Below, piece after piece: positions 42,290-49,768 of a stretch of DNA of 64,000 nt. Source of the stretch: Arthrobacter sp. zg-Y820 (GTDB taxonomy: Bacteria > Actinomycetota > Actinomycetes > Actinomycetales > Micrococcaceae); contig NZ_CP126247.1 of the NCBI RefSeq assembly GCF_030142155.1, positions 1-64,000 of the forward strand, written 5' to 3'. The notes under the pieces were generated by a model. It made no database searches. It was not told the origin of the DNA and saw only the letters and a list, made by a program, of their open reading frames with translations. Both the position numbers and the translations under genes were made by a program. The stretch's first letter is position 1, and each line of letters begins with the position of its first letter.

Positions 42290-43635
42290 GCTTCAGCCAT
42301 TTGGACGACTCTGTGCCCGAAGAAGAATGGGCCCGCGCGCTGGCCGGCCGCAGCAGCCTGGATCTGGACCAGCTCTGCCCGCCCGGCACCGACCGCCTGG
42401 TGGTCCTGGCGGCGCACCCCGACGATGAGACCCTGGGCGCCGGGGGACTCATCGCCGCGTTCGCTGCCCGCGGTGCCGCCGTCGACGTCGTCGTGGCCAC
42501 CGCAGGGGAGGCCTCCCACCCCGAGTCGCCCACCCATACCCGTGAAGACCTGGCCCGCATCCGGCGGGTGGAGCTGCGCGCCGCCGTTGCGCAGCTGGCT
42601 CCGAAGGCGGCTGTCCATTTCCTGGACCTGCCCGACGGCGGACTGGCCGCGCACCGGCCCGCACTGGATGCGGCCCTGGCCGCCGTTGTCGGACCGGCGG
42701 CTGAGACCACCATTCTGGCGGCTCCCTGGCGGACCGACGGCCACACCGACCACGACACCGCCGGACTGGCCGCGGCGGCTCTCGCCCGCACCCTGGGGCT
42801 GCCGCTGCTGGAGTATCCGATCTGGCTGTGGCACTGGGGAAGCCCGGAGCAGGTGCCTGCCGACTTGGTCCTGCTGCCCCTCGGCGGGGCCGCCGCCGCG
42901 AAGGCCCGGGCGATGGAAACCCATGTGAGCCAGGTCCGGCCGCTCTCGGCCGCGCCGGGTGACGAAGCCCTGCTCAGCCCCGGCGTCCTGGCCCACTTCG
43001 AGCGCAGCTTTGAGTCCTTTGTCCTGACCCGCCCGCGCCCGCCCCGGGAGGTCTTCGAGGACCTGTACCAAACCTCGTCAGACCCCTGGCAGTTCGAGAG
43101 CAGCTTCTACGAACACCGCAAACGCGCCCTGAGCCTGGCCATGCTGCCGCGCCCCCGGTTCGCCTCGGTGTTTGAACCCGGCTGCTCCATCGGCGTGCTC
43201 ACGCAGGAGCTGGCCGCCCGGGCGCAGGCGGTGACCGCCACGGACATCAGCGACAGCGCCCTGGATTTGGCCCGCCGGCGGCTGGCCGCGGCACCGCATG
43301 TCCGGCTTGCGCAGGGGGCGGTGCCGCAGGACTGGCCGGAGGGCAGGTTTGACCTGGTGGTCGTCTCGGAGATTGGCTACTTCCTCCAGCCCAGCGAACT
43401 GCGGGACCTGGCCGCACGCACCGAAGCATCACTGACCGACGACGGCGTGATCCTGCTGTGCCACTGGCGGCATCCCAACGACGGCTGGGAACTGACCGGA
43501 GATCAGGTCCATGAGGTCTTTCGGGCACAGGGCGGCCTGCGGGTCCTCGCCGAACACTGCGAGGAGGACTTCCGGATCGATGTGCTGGTTCGGACCGCTG
43601 CGGCTTCGGCGGGCCCCGGACCGGACCCGCGGTGA
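42286..43635 (+). CDS. Bifunctional PIG-L deacetylase / NodS-like SAM methyltransferase
   Basis: 449-residue fusion. Residues 35-240 are a PIG-L (LmbE) zinc deacetylase with AHPDDE at 43-48 and the HTDH ligands at 152-155. From about 258 comes a class I methyltransferase resembling NodS: SDPWQFESSFYEHRKRALSL, motif I FEPGCSIGVLTQEL at about 295-308, TDISDSALDLARRRL, and VVVSEIGYFLQ. PIG-L enzymes remove N-acetyl groups from amino sugars and NodS methylates the freed amine, so consecutive steps on one sugar are plausible. GTG start overlaps the preceding stop; the glycosyltransferase gene follows three bases later. Confidence 0.88.
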   Translation: MSFSHLDDSVPEEEWARALAGRSSLDLDQLCPPGTDRLVVLAAHPDDETLGAGGLIAAFAARGAAVDVVVATAGEASHPESPTHTREDLARIRRVELRAAVAQLAPKAAVHFLDLPDGGLAAHRPALDAALAAVVGPAAETTILAAPWRTDGHTDHDTAGLAAAALARTLGLPLLEYPIWLWHWGSPEQVPADLVLLPLGGAAAAKARAMETHVSQVRPLSAAPGDEALLSPGVLAHFERSFESFVLTRPRPPREVFEDLYQTSSDPWQFESSFYEHRKRALSLAMLPRPRFASVFEPGCSIGVLTQELAARAQAVTATDISDSALDLARRRLAAAPHVRLAQGAVPQDWPEGRFDLVVVSEIGYFLQPSELRDLAARTEASLTDDGVILLCHWRHPNDGWELTGDQVHEVFRAQGGLRVLAEHCEEDFRIDVLVRTAAASAGPGPDPR

Positions 43636-43638
43636 TTC

Positions 43639-44340
43639 GTGCCGGCTCCTGAACACCTGGCCGTTGTTATTCCGGCCCGCAACGAAGAACTGCTGCTGCC
43701 TGCCGCACTGTCCTCGGTCTGCGCTGCCGTCGGGGCGCTGGAAGAGGAATGCGCGGTGCGCGCTGCCGTCACCGTGGTGCTCGACTCCTGCACGGACGGT
43801 TCCGCCGAGGTGGTGGCCGGGTTGCAGCACCTGTGGGCTCCCGAACTGGAGCTGCGCCTGATCGCCGGGTCTTTCGGCACCGTCGGGGCCGCGCGTGCCG
43901 CCGGCATCGCCGCCCAGCCGCAGCTGCCCGGGCTGTGGATTGCCAACACCGACGCCGACACGGTGGTGCCGGAGCACTGGCTGGTCCGGCAGTACGGTCT
44001 GGCCGCCGCCGGCTACGGCCTCGTGCTGGGCAGCGCGGTTCCGGACCCGGCTGATCTCACGGCGGAGGAGCTCTCCGCCTGGCAGCAGCTGCATCCGCTG
44101 GGCGAGGGCCATCCGTTCATCCACGGCGCCAATCTGGGCTTCAGTGCTGCTGACTACCGCCGTGCCGGAGGGTTTGCACCGCTGGCGGCCCACGAAGACG
44201 TTGACCTGGTGGCCCGGCTCAAGGCGGCAGGCACGCCCTGGACCGCCACCGACCGCATCCGCGTGATCACCTCCGGACGCCGGGACGGGCGGGCACCCGA
44301 GGGGTTCTCCCGCTTCCTCCGCCAGCTGCTTCCGGGCTGA
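43639..44340 (+). CDS. Glycosyltransferase family 2
   Basis: 233 residues with a GT-A fold: LAVVIPARNEELLLPAALSS, CTDGSAEVV, the metal-binding ANTDADTVVPEHWL, HGANLGFSAADYRRAGGF and HEDVDLVARL. No transmembrane segment, so it is cytoplasmic. Last gene of the acyl-CoA dehydrogenase/PIG-L-methyltransferase operon, starting GTG three bases after the previous stop. Likely builds or extends the sugar modified by its neighbour; the acceptor is unknown. Confidence 0.87.
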   Translation: MPAPEHLAVVIPARNEELLLPAALSSVCAAVGALEEECAVRAAVTVVLDSCTDGSAEVVAGLQHLWAPELELRLIAGSFGTVGAARAAGIAAQPQLPGLWIANTDADTVVPEHWLVRQYGLAAAGYGLVLGSAVPDPADLTAEELSAWQQLHPLGEGHPFIHGANLGFSAADYRRAGGFAPLAAHEDVDLVARLKAAGTPWTATDRIRVITSGRRDGRAPEGFSRFLRQLLPG

Positions 44341-44429
44341 GTTTCCGGGGTGATCTTCCGGGGGAAGCAGGGGGCCGCGCGGAGGCAAAAGTTCTGGTCA
44401 CCGGACCGGCGGATCGCTAGCGTAGGGGG

Positions 44430-44669
44430 ATGGACGCTACCGAGATTCAGCACCGGATTTCCGAGCTGGTGGAACAGGAACAGTCCCTGCGGGACAGCTC
44501 TGCCGCCGAACACCCCGAAGACCGGATGGAGCAGCTGCGCCGGATCGAGGAGCAGCTGGACCAATGCTGGGACCTGCTGCGGCAGCGCCGGGCGCGACTG
44601 CATGCCGGCGAAGACCCGGATGACGCGGCGGTGCGGCCGGCCTCTGAGGTGGAAGGCTACAAGCAGTAG
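44430..44669 (+). CDS. DUF2630 family protein
   Basis: 79 residues, highly charged and helical: the ISELVEQEQSLRD start, RRIEEQLDQCWDLLRQRRA coiled coil and DPDDAAVRPASEVEGYKQ tail define DUF2630. Cytoplasmic, function unknown. ATG 44430 has TAGGGGG upstream. Its stop codon abuts the stop of the convergent gene with no gap. Confidence 0.9.
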   Translation: MDATEIQHRISELVEQEQSLRDSSAAEHPEDRMEQLRRIEEQLDQCWDLLRQRRARLHAGEDPDDAAVRPASEVEGYKQ

Positions 44670-44930
44670 TCAGCTGCCGGGCAAAACTTCCCGGGCCAGG
44701 GCGGCTGCGCCCATGGTCCGGCGGAACGGGCTGCGGCCCCGCGCCGTTTCCAACAATGCCCAGATAATCAGTGATCCCCTGCTCAGGTTGCCAAGGAGAT
44801 CCCGGTACCGCGGAGTCAACGCCATCATGGAGGCCGCGCCGAACCCGGCCCACGCCAGAACGGGAAGATTGGGTACTTCGAAAATCCGGATCCGTCCGTT
44901 GCGGTCCCGAAAGAAGTTGGAGATGGCCAT
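44670..44930 (-). CDS. Small membrane-associated protein downstream of ku
   Basis: 86 residues, MAISNFFRDRNGRIRIFEVP then one or two hydrophobic helices (PVLAWAGFGAASMMAL and a weaker GSLIIWALLE) and a basic C terminus. I do not recognise a family. ATG 44930 is three bases after the ku stop, so it is probably translated from the ku mRNA. Its stop abuts that of DUF2630. Confidence 0.65.
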   Translation of the reverse strand: MAISNFFRDRNGRIRIFEVPNLPVLAWAGFGAASMMALTPRYRDLLGNLSRGSLIIWALLETARGRSPFRRTMGAAALAREVLPGS

Positions 44931-44933
44931 GTC

Positions 44934-45848
44934 CTAGGCGCCTTTCCTGGTTTTGGCGGCAGTTTTCCGTGCGGCAGGTTTTTTCTCGGCAGGTTCTTTG
45001 TCATCGCCCTTGGAACGGGACGAGGATCGGGTGCCGGAGTCCTTGGTGCCGCCGGATTTCTTGTCGCGGTTCTTTTCCACGCTGCGGCGCAGCGCTTCCA
45101 TCAGGTCGAGGACCTTGCCGCCCTCCTCTTCGGCTTCGGCGCCGCCGAAGGTCTCCTCCGTGTCCAGGGCCTCGCCCTTTTCCAGCTTCGCCTCGATCAG
45201 CGTCTTCAGCTGCTCCTGATAGTCATCGGTGAACTCCGCCGGGTTGAAATCCGAGCTGAAGGAGTCCACCAGGGCGGAGGACATTTCCAGTTCCTTCGCG
45301 CTGATCCGGACCTTTTCATCCAGGGACGGAAAGGCGGCGTCCCGGACTTCGTCCTCCCACAGCAGGGTCTGCAGGGTCAGGACATCGCCCCGGACCCGCA
45401 GGGCGCCCAGCCGGCTTTTCTGGCGCAGCGAGAACTGCACGACGGCGGTGCGTTCGGTGTCCTCCAGCGTGCGGCGCAGCAGCACATAGGACTTGGTGGA
45501 TTTGGAGTCCGGCTCCAGGTAGTAGGTCCGGTCAAACAGGATGGGGTCAACCTGCTCGCTGGGGACGAATTCAACCACCTCGATTTCCCGGCTTTTTTCG
45601 ACCGGCAGGGAGGCGAGGTCCTCGTCGGTGAGCACCACTGTCTGCTCGCCGTCGTCGTACGCCTTGGCGATGTCCTTGTACTCCACCACCTCGCCGCAGA
45701 TCTCGCAGCGGCGCTGGTAGCGGATGCGCCCGCCGTCCTTCTCGTGGACCTGGTGCAGGCTGACGTCGTGGTCCTCCGTGGCGGCATAAACCTTGACCGG
45801 CACATTGACCAGCCCAAACGCTATGGCACCCTTCCAAATGGCTCTCAT
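44934..45848 (-). CDS. ku: Non-homologous end-joining protein Ku
   Basis: Homodimeric ring that binds DNA double-strand ends and recruits LigD. 304 residues starting MRAIWKGAIAFGLVNVPVKV, with HQVHEKDGGRIRYQRRCEICG, VDPILFDRTYYLEPD and ELEMSSALVDSFSSDFNP, all Ku hallmarks. The last 60 residues form a lysine/serine-rich extension of the kind linked to DNA binding and LigD stimulation. LigD is encoded at 49.8 kb. A 21-bp imperfect inverted repeat lies in its upstream region. Confidence 0.95.
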   Translation of the reverse strand: MRAIWKGAIAFGLVNVPVKVYAATEDHDVSLHQVHEKDGGRIRYQRRCEICGEVVEYKDIAKAYDDGEQTVVLTDEDLASLPVEKSREIEVVEFVPSEQVDPILFDRTYYLEPDSKSTKSYVLLRRTLEDTERTAVVQFSLRQKSRLGALRVRGDVLTLQTLLWEDEVRDAAFPSLDEKVRISAKELEMSSALVDSFSSDFNPAEFTDDYQEQLKTLIEAKLEKGEALDTEETFGGAEAEEEGGKVLDLMEALRRSVEKNRDKKSGGTKDSGTRSSSRSKGDDKEPAEKKPAARKTAAKTRKGA

Positions 45849-45940
45849 GTAGTCCAGTGAACACTAAAGCCGGGTGTCCGGACCAGAGCGGGGACGGCCG
45901 GGGCGGCGGCCCGTTATCGGCTGTTTCGGGCAGAATCGAC

Positions 45941-45990
45941 CGTTTGGGGCATTTCCTGCCGCCGCGGACCGGCAGGATTTGCCCTAAACG
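45941..45990. promoter_or_regulatory. Long inverted repeat in the ku-soxR intergenic region
   Basis: Arms 45941-45961 and 45970-45990 (21 bases, 18 paired) flank an 8-base spacer; the arms end in TCCTGCCG/CGGCAGGA, and a third CGGCAGGA is at 45989-45996. The 246-base region separates divergent ku and soxR. It could be an operator; the cognate protein is unknown. Confidence 0.6.
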
Positions 45991-46094
45991 GCAGGAAAAT
46001 CCCGGAATGGCAGCAGAATCCCAAAACGGCGGGGGAATCCGGGGCGAGAAGCGGGCCGGGAAGTGCGGATAATGGAAGGGACGGAGGAGCAAGC

Positions 46095-46568
46095 GTGGGC
46101 GAGCCTGTGGACAGGGACGGGGCAACGGGGGCGGAACGGCCCGAGCTGACGGTGGGCCAGGTGGCCGAGCGCAGCGGCGTGGCGGTGTCAGCCCTGCATT
46201 TCTACGAGCGCCAGGGCCTGATTTCCAGCCGGCGGACGGCGGGGAACCAGCGCCGGTTCGACCGCTCGGTGCTGCGCCGGGTTGCCGTGATCCGGGCCGC
46301 CCAGCGTGCCGGAATTCCGCTGGCGACCATCGCCCGCGCCCTTGAGGAGCTGCCGAGCGATGCGGTGCCGGACCACAACGACTGGCAGCGCCTGTCGCTG
46401 GCGTGGCGCCAGGAACTGGACGCCCGGATCCATTCGCTGGAGGCCCTGCGGGACCGGCTCGGCGGGTGCATCGGCTGCGGCTGCCTCACGCTGGCCGAAT
46501 GCCGGTTTGTGAACCCCGACGACGAATCGGCCGGCCGCAGGACCGGTGCCCCGGTCCTGGACTACTGA
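46095..46568 (+). CDS. soxR: Redox-sensitive transcriptional activator SoxR
   Basis: MerR-family [2Fe-2S] sensor of redox-cycling compounds. 157 residues: MerR helix-turn-helix (about 18-60, LTVGQVAERSGVAVSALHFY), dimerisation coiled coil, and the cluster ligands Cys125, Cys128, Cys130 and Cys136 in CIGCGCLTLAEC, the exact CX2CXCX5C SoxR spacing. GTG start with GGAGGAGC upstream. A SoxR box follows the gene and controls the flavin reductase gene. Actinobacterial SoxR proteins typically answer redox-active metabolites rather than superoxide. Confidence 0.95.
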   Translation: MGEPVDRDGATGAERPELTVGQVAERSGVAVSALHFYERQGLISSRRTAGNQRRFDRSVLRRVAVIRAAQRAGIPLATIARALEELPSDAVPDHNDWQRLSLAWRQELDARIHSLEALRDRLGGCIGCGCLTLAECRFVNPDDESAGRRTGAPVLDY

Positions 46569-46608
46569 GCACCCGAGGGCGGACCGGCGCCGGAAAAGCG
46601 CCGCCGAT

Positions 46609-46639
46609 TTGACCTCAACCATTGTTGAGGTTCTAGCGT
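46609..46639 (+). promoter_or_regulatory. SoxR-type promoter with SoxR box
   Basis: CCTCAACCATTGTTGAGG at 46613-46630 is an 18-base box with perfect 7-base arms, matching the E. coli soxbox at 12 of 18 positions including both CCTCAA/TTGAGG ends. It sits in a 19-base spacer between TTGACC (46609-46614) and TAGCGT (46634-46639), the over-long geometry required for MerR-family activation. The predicted transcript start falls at or near the ATG at 46646. Confidence 0.88.
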
Positions 46640-46645
46640 GGAAGC

Positions 46646-47134
46646 ATGCTCATCGACCATTTCAAGGACGCCTTCAGATCCCACCCGGCAGGCGTCGCCG
46701 TCATAACCGCCGAGGGCAGGTCCGGTCCGGCGGGGCTCACCGCCTCCTCCGTGTCCTCCGTGTCCGTCGACCCCGCGGTCTTGGTCTTCTCGCTGGCCTC
46801 GGCCTCCGGGTCGGCCGGCGAAGTGGCAGCCGCCGACACCGTCGTCGTGCATCTGCTGGGGGCGCGGAACGCGGCGCTGGCTTCACTGTTTGCCCGTCCC
46901 TCCGCTGACCGTTTCTCCTCCGCCCTGGCCTGGGAGCGCCTGCCCACCGGCGAGCCGCTGCTCACCGAGGTCCCGCGGGCCCTGCGAGCCCGGGTCCTCA
47001 GCCGCACCGCCGTCGGCTCCTCGGTGCTGGTCACGGCCGAGGTGCTCGAGGTCCTGAGCCCGGCCGAACCGGACGAGCCGCTGGTTTACCACAACCGCAC
47101 CTACCACCGGCTGGGTTCTCATTCCGCGATCTGA
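46646..47134 (+). CDS. Flavin reductase domain protein
   Basis: 162 residues of the FMN-binding split-barrel flavin reductase family: MLIDHFKDAFRSHPAGVAVI, GLTASSVSSVSVDPAVLVFS, and LVYHNRTYHRLG at the end. Such enzymes reduce FMN/FAD with NAD(P)H, alone or for a monooxygenase partner (none is adjacent). It is driven by a SoxR-type promoter and is the probable direct SoxR target. There is little leader, so translation may be leaderless. Confidence 0.9.
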   Translation: MLIDHFKDAFRSHPAGVAVITAEGRSGPAGLTASSVSSVSVDPAVLVFSLASASGSAGEVAAADTVVVHLLGARNAALASLFARPSADRFSSALAWERLPTGEPLLTEVPRALRARVLSRTAVGSSVLVTAEVLEVLSPAEPDEPLVYHNRTYHRLGSHSAI

Positions 47135-47234
47135 CGGAAAATACCGGGCCGGGAGCTGCCCGGCGGAACTGGCGGTCTGCGGTTTTGCTGGCAGAATCGG
47201 GAGCACGCATCCCATCGAGAGAATCGAGAACACA

Positions 47235-47453
47235 GTGGTCAAGAAAAAGTCCATCAAGGACCTCACCGCCCAGCAGAAGAAGATGGTGGGTGTCGCCTCG
47301 ACCGTGCAGGTGCTCCTCGCCGGCCTGGCACTCGCGGACATCTGGCGGCGTCCCGCTGCTGAAGTCCGGGGCTCCAAGGCACTCTGGTCAGCAGCCTGCG
47401 CCGTGAACTTCGTCGGCCCGCTGTCCTACTTCGTTTTCGGCCGGCGCAAGTAG
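47235..47453 (+). CDS. Small two-helix membrane protein (PLDc_N-like)
   Basis: 72 residues from GTG 47235. A lysine-rich start, helix about 18-37 (VGVASTVQVLLAGLALADIW), and a second ending VNFVGPLSYFVFGRRK. The P-x-x-Y-x-x-x-GRR ending resembles the PLDc_N module seen alone or at the start of cardiolipin synthases. Two bases separate it from the pentapeptide gene, so they are co-transcribed. Function unknown. Confidence 0.75.
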   Translation: MVKKKSIKDLTAQQKKMVGVASTVQVLLAGLALADIWRRPAAEVRGSKALWSAACAVNFVGPLSYFVFGRRK

Positions 47454-47455
47454 GC

Positions 47456-48166
47456 GTGGCGGAGGCGTTCCGGCGGCCGGCCGGAGCTGCCGCAGCCGGA
47501 CAAAGGGGCGCGGGAAAAACAGGAAAAACCAAGCCCCCGCGGCTGCGCCAAATAACCCTGCACGACCTGACGGACGCAGCCGCACCACAGGATCCCGGGA
47601 CCTTTGACGGCCTTCGCTTCGACGGCGAATCCTTCGACGGTTTCGACCTGCAGGGCAGCACCTTTTCCGAATGCGAGTTCAGCTCCGCGTCAATGATGGA
47701 CACCGGCCTGCGGGGCGGACGGTTCCTGGACTGCCGCTTCAGCGGCCTGTATGCCCCGGTGTTCCGGGCGCCGCGCACCACCTTCCGGGACATCGTCCTG
47801 GAAGGCAGCAGGCTGGGTTCGGCCGAACTCTACGACGGCGCCTGGGATTCCGTCCACGTGGACGGCGGCAAGCTGGACTTCGTGAACCTGCGCAGCTCCC
47901 GGCTCACCGACGTGCTCTTCAGCAACTGCACGATCGAGGAACTGGACCTGAACGGGGTCCAGGCCACCCGGGTGGCCTTCCGGGACTGCCGGATCGGCAG
48001 CATGGACCTGTCCGGCGCGGTGCTGCAGGACGTGGACCTGCGGTCCACGGAGTTCCGGTCCATCACGCACGTGCCGGGACTGCAGGGAGCCACCGTGGAT
48101 GAGGAGCAGCTGAGGATGCTGGCCCCGCTGCTGGCTGCCACCCTGGGCCTGCGGATCGAAGGCTGA
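47456..48166 (+). CDS. Pentapeptide repeat protein
   Basis: 236 residues. After a basic, disordered 45-residue start, the chain is a right-handed pentapeptide beta-helix: repeated A(D/N)LxF-like units such as FDGLRFDGESFDGFDLQGS, FSECEFSSAS, LRGGRFLDCRFSG, LDFVNLRSSRL and MDLSGAVLQDVDLRS. Some family members (MfpA/Qnr) mimic DNA and protect gyrase; this one is not clearly of that group. Convergent with the next gene, stops one base apart. Confidence 0.88.
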   Translation: MAEAFRRPAGAAAAGQRGAGKTGKTKPPRLRQITLHDLTDAAAPQDPGTFDGLRFDGESFDGFDLQGSTFSECEFSSASMMDTGLRGGRFLDCRFSGLYAPVFRAPRTTFRDIVLEGSRLGSAELYDGAWDSVHVDGGKLDFVNLRSSRLTDVLFSNCTIEELDLNGVQATRVAFRDCRIGSMDLSGAVLQDVDLRSTEFRSITHVPGLQGATVDEEQLRMLAPLLAATLGLRIEG

Positions 48167-48167
48167 C

Positions 48168-49646
48168 TCAGCTCTCCTCGGCCAGCCGGGCGGCGTGCTT
48201 GATGATGTTCTTGGCCATGGACGGGAAAATCAGTCCGTGGAAGGGTGCAATCAGCCACCAGTACAGCTTTCCGGCCAGCCCCTTGGGGAAGTACACGGCG
48301 CGCTGCCGGTAGAGGCTGCCGTCGCCGTCGGGATCCACCCGCAGCTCCAGCCAGGCCTTGCCCGGAACCCGCATTTCGGCGCGCAGCCGCAGCAGGCTCC
48401 CGCGCTCGATCAGCTCCACCCGCCACCAGTCCACCACGTCACCGGTGAACAGGGTGGTGGGATGGCGCCGGCCGCGGGTCAGGCCGGCGCCGCCCACGGT
48501 TTTGTCCAGCACGCCGCGGATGGCCCAGGCCATGGGCAGCGAGTACCAGCCGTTCTTGCCGCCGATCCCCTCGATCACCCGCCAGACGTGCTCCGGAGCC
48601 ACACCGGAGCGGCGTTGCCGGGAGTCCACGTACACGGTCTGCCCGGCCCAGTTCGGATCACTGGGCAGCGGCGAGGAGGCCTCGTCGGCCGCCGGAGACG
48701 CGCCCGCCCACGTGGTTTCCACCTCGCCGCGCTTTTCCTTGCCCAGCGCCCGCTTGACCGCTGCCTGGTAGCCGGTGGGTCCGCCGTCGGGCTCCGGCAG
48801 GTACTGGTCGATGTCGTGTTCCTTGGACACCGCGTCGTGCTGGAGGGATTCCACCAGCGGCAAGGCCATGGACCGCGGAATGGGCGTCACCAGGGAGACC
48901 CACATTCCGGCCAGCCGGGGCGCGGGCAGCGGCAGCGCGTAGATCCGCCGCCGCGGCAGTCCGGCCTCTTCGGCGTAACCGTTCATGATGTCCGCGTAGG
49001 TCAGGACTTCGCGGGCGCCGATGTCGAAGGTGCGGTTGGTGTCGGCGGGCAGGTCGACGGCGCGGACCAGGTAGTGCAGCACGTCGCGGATGGCGATGGG
49101 CTCGATTTTCCGGCGCACCCAGCTGGGCGCCGGCATCACGGGCAGGGTTTCGGTCAGGTGGCGGATCATTTCGAACGAGGCCGAGCCGGAACCGATCACC
49201 ACTCCCGCCTGGTAGACGACGGCGGGAACCTTGCCTTCAAGCAGGATCCGCCCCACCTCGGTGCGGGAGCGCATGTGCGGAGAGAGTTCGCCCTCCGGAT
49301 GCAGCCCGCCCAGATAGACGATCCGCTGCACGCCTGCCTCTTCGGCCGCCCGGGCAACAAGGTGCGCAATGTCCTGCTCCTGCGCCGCGAACCCCTTGCC
49401 GGAGGCCATGGAATGGACCAGGAAATAGACGGTGTCGGTGTCCTGCATGGCGGCCGCCACGGAGTCCTTGTCCGTGAGGTCGCCCTGGACGATCTCGACG
49501 TCGTCGTGCCACGGCACGTCGTTGAGCTTTTCCGGAGAGCGCACCAGGACCCGCACCTTGTGCCCGTCCGCAATCAGCAGTGGAACCAGCCGCCCGCCGA
49601 TGTAGCCGGTGGCACCCGTTACCAAAACCCGCCGTGGTTCAGTCAT
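48168..49646 (-). CDS. SDR-type NAD(P)-binding protein with C-terminal DUF2867
   Basis: 492 residues from ATG 49646. Atypical/extended SDR half: RVLVTGATGYIGGRLVPLL with the GxxGxxG loop, VRSPEKLNDVPWHDDVEIVQGDLTD, and YFLVHSMASG; the classical YxxxK is not obvious, as in NmrA/complex I-like members. The C-terminal 160 residues are DUF2867 (GVAPEHVWRVIEGIGGKNGW, RRHPTTLFTGDVVDWWRVE, YWWLIAPFHGLIFPSMAKNI). Members are widespread; the reaction is unknown. Confidence 0.88.
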   Translation of the reverse strand: MTEPRRVLVTGATGYIGGRLVPLLIADGHKVRVLVRSPEKLNDVPWHDDVEIVQGDLTDKDSVAAAMQDTDTVYFLVHSMASGKGFAAQEQDIAHLVARAAEEAGVQRIVYLGGLHPEGELSPHMRSRTEVGRILLEGKVPAVVYQAGVVIGSGSASFEMIRHLTETLPVMPAPSWVRRKIEPIAIRDVLHYLVRAVDLPADTNRTFDIGAREVLTYADIMNGYAEEAGLPRRRIYALPLPAPRLAGMWVSLVTPIPRSMALPLVESLQHDAVSKEHDIDQYLPEPDGGPTGYQAAVKRALGKEKRGEVETTWAGASPAADEASSPLPSDPNWAGQTVYVDSRQRRSGVAPEHVWRVIEGIGGKNGWYSLPMAWAIRGVLDKTVGGAGLTRGRRHPTTLFTGDVVDWWRVELIERGSLLRLRAEMRVPGKAWLELRVDPDGDGSLYRQRAVYFPKGLAGKLYWWLIAPFHGLIFPSMAKNIIKHAARLAEES

Positions 49647-49768
49647 TTTTCCAACATACACAGTTCCGCGTGCCCTGCGGAGGCAGGGCGGAACGCCCGT
49701 GGCGTAATGTGCTCAGCAAGCTGACAAATAGTGGAAATCGGCAGGTAATCCCGGTAAGACTAGGGACC

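Noticed and set aside
47456..48166. MfpA/Qnr-type gyrase protection protein
   Set aside because: It is a pentapeptide protein, but repeats are irregular and there is a long basic N terminus; nothing specific points to gyrase mimicry.
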